Source of the DNA: Triplophysa rosa
Lineage: Eukaryota; Chordata; Actinopteri; Cypriniformes; Nemacheilidae
Assembly (NCBI RefSeq): GCF_024868665.1
Contig: NC_079900.1
Coordinates: 17,393,710-17,457,709 of the forward strand
Length of the DNA stretch: 64,000 bases
Direction of reading: 5' to 3'
Position numbers and translations under genes: made by a program
Shown here: positions 49,880 through 59,683 of the stretch, piece by piece
Numbering within the stretch: position 1 is the first letter of the stretch
Layout: every line of letters starts with the position of its first letter
The notes under the pieces: model-generated
What the model was told of the DNA's origin: nothing
Databases searched by the model: none
Seen by the model: the letters and a program-made list of their open reading frames with translations, nothing else

Positions 49880-50809
49880 AATTGACCTATCGGTAAGCCC
49901 CTCCCCTCGAACGCAGATGAGCCAATGGAAGTTCAATATATGAGTTGCACGGGGAACGGAACTCGGATAACTTTAGGTTTCAGCGCCATAGAGAAACATT
50001 GTAAGACCCGAAGCTCTCATCGGTTTTATGGTGTTTATGCTACAAAAATGATCAAACAAAGTGCCTGGGGTACTTGTAACACTAATGCCAGGTGTCCTGG
50101 GAGCATGAGGAATAGAATTTATTGTATTCAATTTACTAAACCCACACAAAAAGAGCAAAATGTAGGCGCAGTAATCCGATTTAACTCCAATCCCAGTGAA
50201 GACAAAAACGTTTATTTTCTGTTTGTCATACTTTTACTAAGTTATAGTTTTCATCTGCTCAAGCAGATCGTTAATGTCATCTTGTGCTTAAGTATCGTAT
50301 CTCTGGATAAAACTAGTTAATGTTAAAGTTAGTGAGTCCATGCTAACGTACAAACCGAAATATCTAACTGTTCTCACAGCATGTACATTTATAGGTCATA
50401 AACGAAGGTCTAAATTTCAGTGTCTCCCCATATATCAGTGGTCAAATGTAAATTAATTTCATTTTACCCTGCGGTACATGAACAGTTGATCGTAGATGTT
50501 GTCATCTGCGATCATGATGACCGTAACATGAGGCTTCTCCCACTTGCATTGTGATCTGTAAACCCTCGCTTCCAAATTAAATTTGTTATCCACCGTATTT
50601 ATTTTAAAATCGTTGATCTATCCCTCTGAGGCATATTTGAGTCCCACTTGAATTCTCCTCGACGACAGAGTGTCCAAAATGTACCAAAAACAACTTCGGA
50701 CAAGGCTTTTTACTCTGACAGCTGCCATTGAAAGACATGAGAAACTCTGGTCGCTTGTCTGATTTAGCAACAGTAAATAAGGGGGGCGGGGCTTACCGAT
50801 AGGTCAATT
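49880..50809. mobile_element. DNA-transposon-like element with 21-bp inverted ends
   Basis: AATTGACCTATCGGTAAGCCC at the left (49880-49900) is exactly mirrored at the right (50789-50809), both followed inward by CCTCCCC / CCGCCCC. The 930-bp unit contains a 131-codon frame (49925-50320) that may derive from a THAP-domain protein. I could not define a target duplication, so the superfamily stays open; a P-like or Kolobok-like origin would fit a THAP relic. Confidence 0.7.
49925..50320 (+). pseudogene. Possible THAP-like relic inside the inverted-repeat element
   Basis: The 131-codon frame includes KQSAWGTCNTNARCPGSM and YCIQFTKP around residues 44-70. Fish THAP-like proteins of transposon origin often read W-TCN-D-RYP...F--FPKP in that position; here the resemblance is partial, and the frame then turns hydrophobic and stops. 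The paired Cys and the Phe-Pro element are suggestive only. It could equally be a chance frame. Confidence 0.35.
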
Positions 50810-52401
50810 GTTGCATTCACCCATGTATTAGTATAAGCCAACCGTTGAAAATGTTGTCAATGTTTAGATTTTCCTAAGTGCTTTTAAAGCATTACTTGTG
50901 TTTAATGCACCTGCAACTGACATCCGCAGCACTAAAGTTGCAATCTCCAAAGCAAACTAAACCACGGCTGAGAGTGGGCCATACCGCTTGGTAATCACAA
51001 GCCTTACGGTTAATGACTCACACAAGCTGCTGATCCAAGGTGAAGCTGTTAATGCCATTTGTATGCTTTCCAAGAGATACAATCGCAACAACTGTGCAAT
51101 CTTTGCTTTGCTAAATTGAAATAAAACAGCACTCAAGGGCAACGGCTCTGAGGACATCAGTACTGTTATTTCAGTCTTATCTGTAAGTTCCAGCCACATA
51201 TTTGAAGCAGTGTTGAGACCTCCGGATGCTCATCCAAACCTCCATTTTCTACATTCTGAACATTCACTTCAGATTTTAATTACTTGTCAACTGCAAGCCG
51301 TCCCAGGGGTTTGACACTTACTGTCGGACTACATTCGAGATATACCTTCTCGCCAATGCTGATACTCACAGTCATTATGTTTCGGATAACAAAAGTAAGG
51401 GAATACCTCTGAACTTTCGTGTTCACTGTATTCAAGGCCCTACATGTGTAGTCAAACCCACTGCTTGCAGTTTCTACTGAACATAAGTGGCATTGCCACA
51501 GTGAAGCTCGAAGGTTACAACATCTCCATCAATTTCCAATCAAAAGACAGCCATCTGGATTTGTAAACAAGAAACAAAAAGGACATACTTCATATCGCAA
51601 TGGAATCAAAGTCCAACGTGCCACTTTAGCCCGATAGCCTCTCCAAAGGTTTTCAAAACCACAGACAGCCCCCCCTTCCCTATTCAACATCCTCTGCCTC
51701 GGTTCAGGGATATACAGATAGAAAAGAACCCTTCCAGTGTCATCTAGCCAACTCTGCGTGCTGAAATTGTTTATAAAAAATCTGTTTATAATACAGAACA
51801 ATTTTCATCTCAGCTATGTTCTGATTTGTTGCTAATCTGTAACACCCCTAAAATATAACTGTGCATCAGAGTCAAGAGTCAAGTCATGCATTGCTTATTT
51901 TATTTTATTACTTTAGTTTACTTACAAAACTCCATTGGAATCAGAGATGAACTGGACACAGCAACTTCAGAACTCTTATCACTTGCTTAAATCAGACTTC
52001 TTTATAATTTATTGCTCTTTACATGCGACTTTTATTTCAATCAACGTCTGTTTTACCTTACTGGCTGGTGACGCTTCTCCATCTCTCAACAGATTAGTCG
52101 TTATCAATTATCTACACACTCAGTGGCGCTGTAAAAGCATCAGGTAACCTGCACTTCTTTTTATGGCTCCATGTATTAAATGAGCACTTTGGGCGGCAGA
52201 ATTTATCATTTGTGTCTTATGAGAGTGCTGCATGCATAAAGGATGTATATACACACATACGTATTCAAAGCACGATAATATTATATTAGGCTAATATAAA
52301 TGTCGCCACTGGTCCATAGTGAAATAGTAGACTATGCCCAACAACGCGAATATAGAGTCGGACCTTCTCGTCGCACCCATCTCGCCATCTCCTTCTCCGT
52401 T

Positions 52402-52403
<2 letters not shown>
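50810..52403. other. Unique DNA without recognised genes
   Basis: No repeat end or coding motif is found. Frames at 50957-51199 and 51529-51801 (minus) lack family motifs. Confidence 0.4.

Positions 52404-52456
<53 letters not shown>
52404..52456 (+). repeat. (TC)n microsatellite
   Basis: About 26 uninterrupted TC dinucleotides. It forms an inverted pair with the (AG)n tract 100 bp downstream. Confidence 0.95.
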
Positions 52457-52460
<4 letters not shown>

Positions 52461-52553
52461 ACGCGGCACGATTTCTCTCTCCTCCACAAAGAGCCTGGCT
52501 CAGACACCTTGCATACAAAACAGCTGACTCAATCTTCAAGCTGCATAATCAAG

Positions 52554-52556
<3 letters not shown>

Positions 52557-52614
<58 letters not shown>
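52557..52614 (+). repeat. (AG)n microsatellite
   Basis: About 29 uninterrupted AG dinucleotides. It is complementary to the (TC)n tract at 52404-52456. Confidence 0.95.
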
Positions 52615-52618
<4 letters not shown>

Positions 52619-55600
52619 CGCACGCACGCCTAAACATGTTTTAGTTTTAAAGGATATGTTTAGGGACAGATGCCGAGTCCATCTCGATGGATCCTGTTCT
52701 CACTAGCGTTTAAAGAAAAGGTGGAGATCCCCAGTCTGTCTCTGCGTCTCTAAGAGTGTCGTTCAGTCTCAGACTCAGTCAGCTATTCCCAGGTGGTAAA
52801 TCTTTGTCGACCTTTTAGTAATCGATCTTTAAGGAATTTAAAATGCACCAGAGAGTAGCTTAACATCTATGTTCGGGTTGCTTAGGGCCTCCACAATAAG
52901 ACTTTGCACGCCTACATAAAATAGTCCATTTGTACTTTGCGTGTAAAGTTTGGGGTCTTTACAAATGCTTCGATAAGACAAACGAAACCCCGATTGTGCG
53001 TTTGTCCTGGCAGAGTTGTTCGTGTCTTTGGATGAGGATAGGCGCTGTTGTTACGACCTGTGATGCCGTCGATCCGCGTGCAGATCTAACGGTTTCGTCT
53101 GACAGCAACTCGTTTCTTACTATATGAACTGCGGGGTCTTTGCTCGTGCGTTAAATAAGCTGATATGCTCAGGATTTTATGAGGGTGAGTGTCAAAGGCC
53201 ATAAATGTGCAGGTCTTTAGGTCACGTGACAAAAAATGTAAGCAATTGTGTAACGCAATCCAATTTATGTCGCGGTTTAAAGCACACGGACTTAAAAAAT
53301 GCCATTTGTTTTGAATCCGACGTTGTGCGGGTTTCGTTTTAAAAAAAAACTTTTAGCCTCAAAGTTCTTAAGCTAGACAGACCTATATTTCAGTTTTAAT
53401 GACGTATTTTAAAGTAGGTTGTGCGTTATATATATAGCTTTGATTCAAACTCAATTATTATGTCTCTGAATAATTTATTCTCGCGTTTCGGAGACTTCAA
53501 ATGATTTCCTAATTTAGCAATCCATAAAGTCAAATTCTCAGAGAAACACTCTTGCGTTGCCTCGCACCGCACTTATTTAAAACAATGCATACAATAAGTA
53601 AGCAATAATGATGAAATTGAAATTGCAAATTGATGAACACAGTTACGACGACAGAAAACTTTCGGGGCTTTGCTGGTGTAAACGGACACGGACGCTCTCG
53701 CAAGTTAATATGGTATGCACATATTGTACCTCAGTTTGTTTACTAAAATCCTAATGACTGAGAAGGTAAAGAAGACTATCAGATGACATTTTGATGGCTG
53801 AAGGCGAACTCTAGCGGCAAGCGAAACCTCTCCGCTGTCCAGGGTCCTGAAACATTTGGAGACATTCTGGGGATGTTGGCGCTGTCTCTTAAGTCTTAAG
53901 TCTCACAGCGCAAGATAACATATCGAGATCGTAATATGTCTTAACGACAGGCGTTAGAGTTTAACAACCTCCTAAACTAAACAGTAATAGAGATATTAAT
54001 CCGTTAACCAAGTGTTTACTTGCCTATAATGTATCCGTATATCATTGCACAAATGCATCATTTCAATATCTCTCATGTAAAACGAAAAATCTTCCCAAAA
54101 AGAAACGCGCTCCCAAACCTCTCTTTCCCGTTTAGTTTTGCAAGAACGTGGATAGATGTCACGCAAAATGAAGCGCATTCATGTTCATTTTAAGTTCGTT
54201 TACATGCACTGTCAAACTCAAGACATTAAACGATCCGTTTATAAGTTAGACAAGTCCGACAGAAGCACACCGAGGCATTTGTTGCAAATGCGCGGATGCA
54301 CAATACCCACATGGATAACTTACACGACATAATATTCTTCCGTGTAATATTTAACACTTCCGATCCTTTCAAATCTCGTCTATCAACACGTTACATTTAA
54401 CCTTAACGACGTCTTTCCGTAGATGCGAAAGAGCTACATTCCGAAACATATTCCACTCACCTCTTTCGCGCCGCGAAGCAAGAGCCCCGTAGTCTCTCCG
54501 TAACCAAAAGCGGGGTCCCTATGTCACCATGAACCCCTTGACATTTTGTAAGAGGCAGTAGATATCGGACGGGGGAAAAACACAAGGTTCCTCTTGGCCT
54601 CGGAATACAAAGAGCTGCAGCTCCTCACTGCGTCAAGTGCGATCCTCAAAGATCCATTAAAGAGCGAGTGATTAATTCAAGGCAGAGCCTTTATGTATTC
54701 CGCACAGACAAAGCACATGGCTGAAGTTCCCTTTAAACGCTACACGACAGCAATGCCTGTCTCAGAGCAAGTTATAACTGTTTCCAGTGATTTATTTGTT
54801 GGGTTACGGAGCGGAGCCGGAGCACCGCTCATCCACGAGTCCAGTTGGGGCAAAGTTAAATCTCATAATAAGATTGCTGGTTACGCGAGGCTATAAATGG
54901 TGTGGGTTCAACACTGAGGGCAATAGGGCTGTGTGCCACGTGAGAGAACTCTTTAGTTCAACATGGAAAATGTTAACACGTCACGCTGAAGTTGTAAATT
55001 TCATTTTATTTCTTTTGGGTATTATACCAATTTATGATATAATTCAAAATAATTGATATGCAGAATCCAACGTAGCTATAGCCTAATACTAAAAATGACA
55101 TTTACGTGTAGCATTGCAGAAATATAATTTTGAGATTGTCTGCTTGAACAGTACAGAGTGGAGAAAAGGAAAACAGAAACAAGTCTGGCATCGTTTGATA
55201 TTGACTTTCCGCACTCTTGGGAACAGCAGATATCCACAGCATCCTCCGGATGCACTCAGTCACAATTTAAGGCTGGGAAACTTTTTGAGGTACGACTGAC
55301 AACCATTCTTCATACTTTGTAAGCTTGTCTCTCTGGAGGCAGCACTTGGAGAAAGGGCCAGGGGTCCAGGAGAGAGCTGTGGGCTGCTGCCTGTAAGTGT
55401 TTGGCACAGGATATATGCATTGTGGAGGCTGAGGTTCCCTACAGGAGCTCTCTGCCACACTCATAAAGAGGCATGCAGGCATTGAGTGGGCATCCGTCTG
55501 TAGAGAGGTGCTGGTGATCTGGTACGTTACCCGTGGAACAGTTGAGTTTGTGTGTGCGCCTCTGAGTGATGTGCAACACGAAGCCTGCTGTGGATCAGCG

Positions 55601-56062
55601 GTCCGCACAGCTGCAGGGCTGGGGCTGTCAGCACTGACTGCTCATTAGAGTGGGCACGCTGATGTGACGTCGCAAGGTTAAATGCTTGCTATTCCTGCTG
55701 TAGGTAGCAGTCCATCATGCTAAATCAAATGGGGGGCAGGACGGGGGGATTGCAAGGGTGAATTGATCTCTTGGTCAGGTTTATGCGCCACTGTAAATGT
55801 TGCACAGAATTTGTTAAGCCATGTATCACGTTGCACGATTTTGGACTTGCATATGTTGTTTTCTAAAAACAATACAATCTAATTTAATGTTTGGTTAACA
55901 AGCCTGTAATTTATATTTGTGCTCATGAAATTGATGATTATTAAAGGGAGCACGACTGATTTGTATGTATGTGCAGTTCATTTTAGGAATAATTGTGCTA
56001 CCTGTAGCATTTCTGTATAGATTTAGAAATCTTTAAGAACTGGTATTTTACTTCAGATTAAA
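52615..56062. other. Unique DNA with a CpG-richer part; possible promoter or first exon
   Basis: CpG is more frequent at 53.6-54.9 kb than in most of the window. On the minus strand, AAAGAG/GTGAGTGG at 54455-54475 would be a good splice donor after a GC-rich stretch (54470-54640), as in a non-coding first exon. Also on the minus strand, a frame at 55267-55608 is preceded by CCCAGCCCTGCAG, a plausible acceptor. Neither is supported by a protein motif. Confidence 0.25.
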
Positions 56063-56271
56063 TTTAGCGGCATCTAGCGGTGAGGCTCACTCCACTGCTC
56101 CCTTTCGAAGCACTACGGTGGCTGACACAGGACTAAGATGTCGTCACGTTTTCTATTCTTTTGCCGAAGGTAATATATTTACGTTGTCCATTTAGGGCTA
56201 CTGTAGAAACAACATGGCAAATTCCATGTAAGGTGACCCACGGCGTATGTAGACAGAAATAGCTCATTCTA
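56063..56271. repeat. Left half of an AGGTCCAATGTGTAG MITE, interrupted at 56271
   Basis: Inverse orientation relative to 34487-34836. It starts TTTAGCGGCATCTAGCGGTG and matches through AACAACATGGCAAATTCCAT to ATAGCTCATTCTA, where the CACTG element begins. The right half resumes at 62212. Confidence 0.85.
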
Positions 56272-56679
56272 CACTGAAAAAAAATGATTTTTTGGGGTAG
56301 TAAATTTTGTTAAATAAACTAAAGACTTTCTACATAAAAAAGTTAGTTGATGTGTGAACTTGAAAATGTTGGGTAAAACTACAGCGGTATTTAAGTTGCG
56401 CATGTATTGATTAAGATAAGTAAATACTAAAATGTAATGTTTGTTACATTTACACTGATTACACAAGTATTTAAAACACGTAAAAAACGTTGTAGAATTT
56501 ATTTAAGTTTCTAAATAATCTTTATTAGAAGCGCAACTGAACAATCCAAGTTGGTGTCATTTCGCAAGTACTTTAAAAAAATTCTCAGACCAGTGAATGG
56601 CAACTTATTTTAGTTATATTTAGTTTGATATTTTCTAGACAGAGAATTACTCTTCTGTTATATATCTAAGTATTCGTCA

Positions 56680-56749
56680 ATGCGCATGCACGAGAAGCCC
56701 GCCATTTGAGGGATGGTTTCTGAGCGAGCGGTATCATCCACACAAGCAG
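56680..56749 (+). promoter_or_regulatory. Promoter/first-exon-like segment of the CACTG element
   Basis: This short segment is GC-rich against its AT-rich surroundings. It contains ATGCGCATGCA (NRF1-like) and CCGCCATTTGAGG (YY1-like). It ends CACAAGCAG, and the sequence resuming after the nested element begins GTATGT, so the uninterrupted locus read AAGCAG/GTATGT, a good splice donor. I infer a non-coding first exon. A weak ATG context follows at 59834 (GCGACAATGTCTTC). Confidence 0.4.
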
Positions 56750-56819
56750 TGTGGCTACCCGATCCGTCCCGGAAACACGATTTGTTCCGCGCATGCGCGA
56801 AACTGACGTCACTTCCTGT
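56750..56819 (+). repeat. Left 70-bp terminal inverted repeat with NRF1-like and CRE motifs
   Basis: It contains GCGCATGCGC at 56789-56798 (NRF1 consensus), TGACGTCA at 56804-56811 (palindromic CRE) and CTTCCTG (ETS-like) next to it. All are mirrored in the right TIR. Such motif sets are typical of CpG promoters. Confidence 0.9.
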
Positions 56820-57339
56820 CTGAAATAAATCGAAACACTTTACGGCAGTTTCGGGTATGTAGGCTATACCGTTACTGCTGTTGTTTTACACTCGGAGTTT
56901 AATATATATATTTTTTATTACATTTATTAATAAATGTATTTATTATATCTGTATAAGTTTCTTTTTTCTTAATTTGTTTCTTACAATGCTTTGAGATATT
57001 TCCTGGCTTGTTAAATTGTTGCTGAATTATAATGCATGTTTGTTTTAAGGTGGTCATAAAAAATAACTACCCGATCCATTTCGGTTAAAATTTGGTTAAT
57101 ATGTGGCACAAATTAACTTCATTGAATTAAATAAATGGTCAAATTAAACTGAATTGTTTAAATTTGCTAGACACAATTTGGAAAATACAGATGTGCATAC
57201 AGATGTGTTTTCTTTCTATTCATTTTCTAAAGATAGGTTCTACATAACTGTTCTAGATATTTAACTGCATTTAAGAAACACACAGAATACAGTTATATAT
57301 ATATTCTTTCAATTTATTTATACATTTGTTCCAATCCTC

Positions 57340-57405
57340 ACACACGCTCGCTCACTCTCGCACACACACACACTCACTCACACGCGCACACACACTCACA
57401 CACTA
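57340..57405 (+). repeat. CA/CTCA-rich microsatellite
   Basis: An imperfect run of CACA and CTCA units downstream of the last exon of the Ginger-like gene. Confidence 0.85.
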
Positions 57406-57450
57406 CATTTCTCTTTGTAGAACATAGCATTGACCTTTAGGCCTTGGTCA

Positions 57451-58754
57451 TCAAACCAGTACGACAAAAAATGTTTCCATGTCTTCTTGGTAATGAAATA
57501 TAAACAAAAAGGCATCCTTCGCCTCAGAGAATTGACCCCCCAAGAGGTTCTTGATGGCATTTTGTTGATCACCCCTGTGCATCTGCAAAAAGGCAGGCTC
57601 TGTCACCTCCCCACGGAATAAGTGTCTGTGATTCTGTACCCAGTACCACGCTGTATTTAGGTCTCGGACAATGGTTGGCTGCTGCACCTATTGAAGTAAA
57701 TGAAGTTTATGCTTCATTCTAATTGGTTGACTAATTAAATGGCCTATAGTCATTTATTCCTTACATAGTAAAATGGCACAACAGTTATACTATTTATTCA
57801 GCAATCATGCAAATGCTTCATGTATAACCACTACTGTATAATCATTAACCTTATCAATGTCCTTGTCATCCACAACTCTTCTGCTGGGTGACAGTTTGGT
57901 GGTGGTGAATTTCGACACCCTAAACACAGGCTCAACGATCCCCTGAAGGAGTTGGGATGCTTCTTCGGTCCAGTATGCAAACCTCTGTCCATGCCTTTGA
58001 AAATATATGTAAATGTATATGAACTCTATGTAATAGCTTTAGCTAACTTAATACAGCCAAGATACTGAAATTATATCTGTAGAATCTATCATACCCTTCT
58101 AGGCAAAATCTTTCCATGAGGTTAATGCACCACCACTGGCGAATCAATGGCACCTCCTCCTAAAACACACAAACACACAAAAAAAATGCACACATACCAG
58201 TAGTTCAATGACATACTTGTGTGAAAATCCAGCTTACCTCTGTGAATGTTAAGGGACATGATGTGCAGATGCTGAGAGCATACTGTGAAACACAAATAAC
58301 ACTGTAAGACTTTGGTTTTATTATCTAACAGCTTTGATAAATTAAACATTCTTACCATCAGCATGTAGACACCACAAGAATCCCCACTGGACTGTTGAGG
58401 AAAAAACTGGAAAAGGAAAAGTGCATCCACAGTTAGTTTAAAAAACAACTGCAATTTTTAGGTAAGGGATGATGTACAGGCAGCAGGTTGTTATCGCAGA
58501 ATAAAGCCTGACAGTGTGATAAAGACTGGGTTACCATGTGTTATTAGTTTTGTGTGCTTGTTATCTGGGAATATCAAACCTTGGAATGTTGCAACTGGCC
58601 AATCAGAATCAAGTATTCCAGAGCACAGTCGAATAAACATGTTTAGTTATATACATACATTTGCTTGACACAATTCCATCATTTAAAACATACCTCAAGG
58701 TCTCTTCCTGTTTTTTCAGTCCAGGATCCTGGGTCAATGAAGCTTGCAATGTGT
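57451..58754 (-). pseudogene. 3' exons of the Ginger-like gene: C-terminal part of a C48 (Ulp1-type) protease
   Basis: Six exons join in phase with GT-AG borders: 58694-58754, 58356-58406, 58238-58282, 58095-58159, 57850-57994 and 57451-57687. The first ends SWTEKTGRDLE; the second reads FFPQQSSGDSCGVYMLM, which holds the Gln and the nucleophile Cys of a C48 cysteine protease (Q...GxxCGVF/YML). Later exons add YALSICTSCPLTFTE, an IRQWWCINLMERF helix and about 125 residues of unknown C-terminal region ending at a TGA; in the other frame the sequence stays open past that stop, so a one-base change in the T run at about 57473 may have shortened it. The His and Asp of the catalytic triad should lie in upstream exons, which are missing. 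Together about 200 residues, not catalytically complete. Confidence 0.75.
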
Positions 58755-58813
58755 CTGGGATTCCAAAGAGAACACAAAATTACATAACGTGCAATTAAAT
58801 TATCAGGTGTGCA

Positions 58814-58896
58814 GCCTGAGAACTAGGCTCTTTGATGAACTTGAAGCCTGTGAACGAGGCTCTATACAAACTTGAAGCCTGAGAACGAGGCTCCTT
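58814..58896. repeat. Short 2.6-copy tandem repeat at the deletion junction
   Basis: Units of 31-32 bp starting GCCTGAGAACNAGGCTC and ending AAACTTGAA lie between the last integrase-side exon and the first protease-side exon, exactly where the catalytic exons are expected. It may be the scar of the repair that deleted them. Confidence 0.7.
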
Positions 58897-58982
58897 TTGG
58901 AAACTGTAACCAAATAACATGCCTGGAACAAGGCCAGTAAATTATCTTAAGTCTAAACCTAAATATGGTTCTGTAAGTCTTA

Positions 58983-59621
58983 TCTCCAAAACCATCAGGT
59001 TGTCTTCCTCGGACAGGACAACTAGCCGCATGTACTGTTTAATTGGGCCGGTGTAGAAGAGTCTGTCGCCTGTTTGAAGAAGAAAAAAAACATGAAAAAG
59101 TTGCAGTTAAAAGAAATATCATATTATCTGATATCTGACTAAAATTAAACTCCATAAAGGTCAATAAAAACATCACATAAATTTAACCAATTTTATATAT
59201 AAATTGATTTTATAATTAATATATAAAATAATGCACAAATCACACTACAAAGAAAGAAATTTGTAATGGTTTTAATGGTAAAAGCTAATGGTTCATAGTA
59301 GTATTTTAATGTAAACCATTAGCATCTCTGTGAAGGGTTCTATCGTTTTCTTATTCTATACGGGAATTTAACAAGTACAGTTAATGTAGCTCGATATTTT
59401 AAACATAACTTTGTAAATTAAGCACATGACCCAGGTTGTAACAGATTGTCAGTTCTCCTTTTAATTATAAAATCGCTTAACGCAATTTAATTACCTTTGA
59501 TGATAAAATTCGAAGACGCCCGGAACAGGTGTAATGCCGAGAAATGCACCCCTGCCAGATTCCGAGCTGGTCCCAGGTCGAGAAGACTGTCGTAAAACGT
59601 CGGCGATAACAGGAAGTGACG
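58983..59621 (-). pseudogene. 5' exons of the Ginger-like gene: segment preceding the integrase
   Basis: Exon 1 is open in the relevant frame from 59621 down to a donor at 59495 (AAAG/GTAATT) and reads LDLGPARNLAGVHFSALHLF then RASSNFIIK. It joins in phase to an exon starting at 59069 after the acceptor TTCTTCAAACAG, reading GDRLFYTGPIKQYMRLVVL then SEEDNLMVLE. This continuous motif resembles the stretch just before the zinc-binding and catalytic parts in Ginger and gypsy-type integrases. No donor is obvious at the end of the second exon and the frame runs on into a stop, so the next exons seem deleted. No upstream ATG is visible in frame, so the start is unresolved. Confidence 0.65.
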
Positions 59622-59678
59622 TCAGTTTCGCGCATGCGCGGAACAAATCGTGTTTCCGGGACGGATCGGGTAGCCACA
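59609..59678 (-). promoter_or_regulatory. Right 70-bp TIR, probable promoter of the transposon gene
   Basis: It carries the same sites in mirror order: TGACGTCA 59617-59624 and GCGCATGCGC 59630-59639. The first open exon of the minus-strand gene starts immediately inside it, which makes this TIR the likely promoter. NRF1 and CRE sites commonly drive broad or germline-active transcription. Confidence 0.6.
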
Positions 59679-59683
59679 AGCAG

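Larger units (their letters stand above)
56750..59678 (-). mobile_element. Ginger-like integrase-class DNA transposon, internally deleted, 70-bp perfect TIRs
   Basis: 56750-56819 and 59609-59678 are perfect inverted repeats of 70 bp beginning TGTGGCTACCCGATCCGTCC. AGCAG is directly repeated outside (56745-56749 and 59679-59683). TIRs starting TGT plus a 4-5 bp duplication are typical of the integrase-related Ginger transposons. The minus-strand gene inside encodes an integrase-type N-terminal segment and part of a C48 protease, a domain known to accompany some Ginger transposases. The integrase catalytic core is missing. The identical TIRs suggest recent activity. The superfamily name is my inference; the boundaries are seen. 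Confidence 0.75.
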
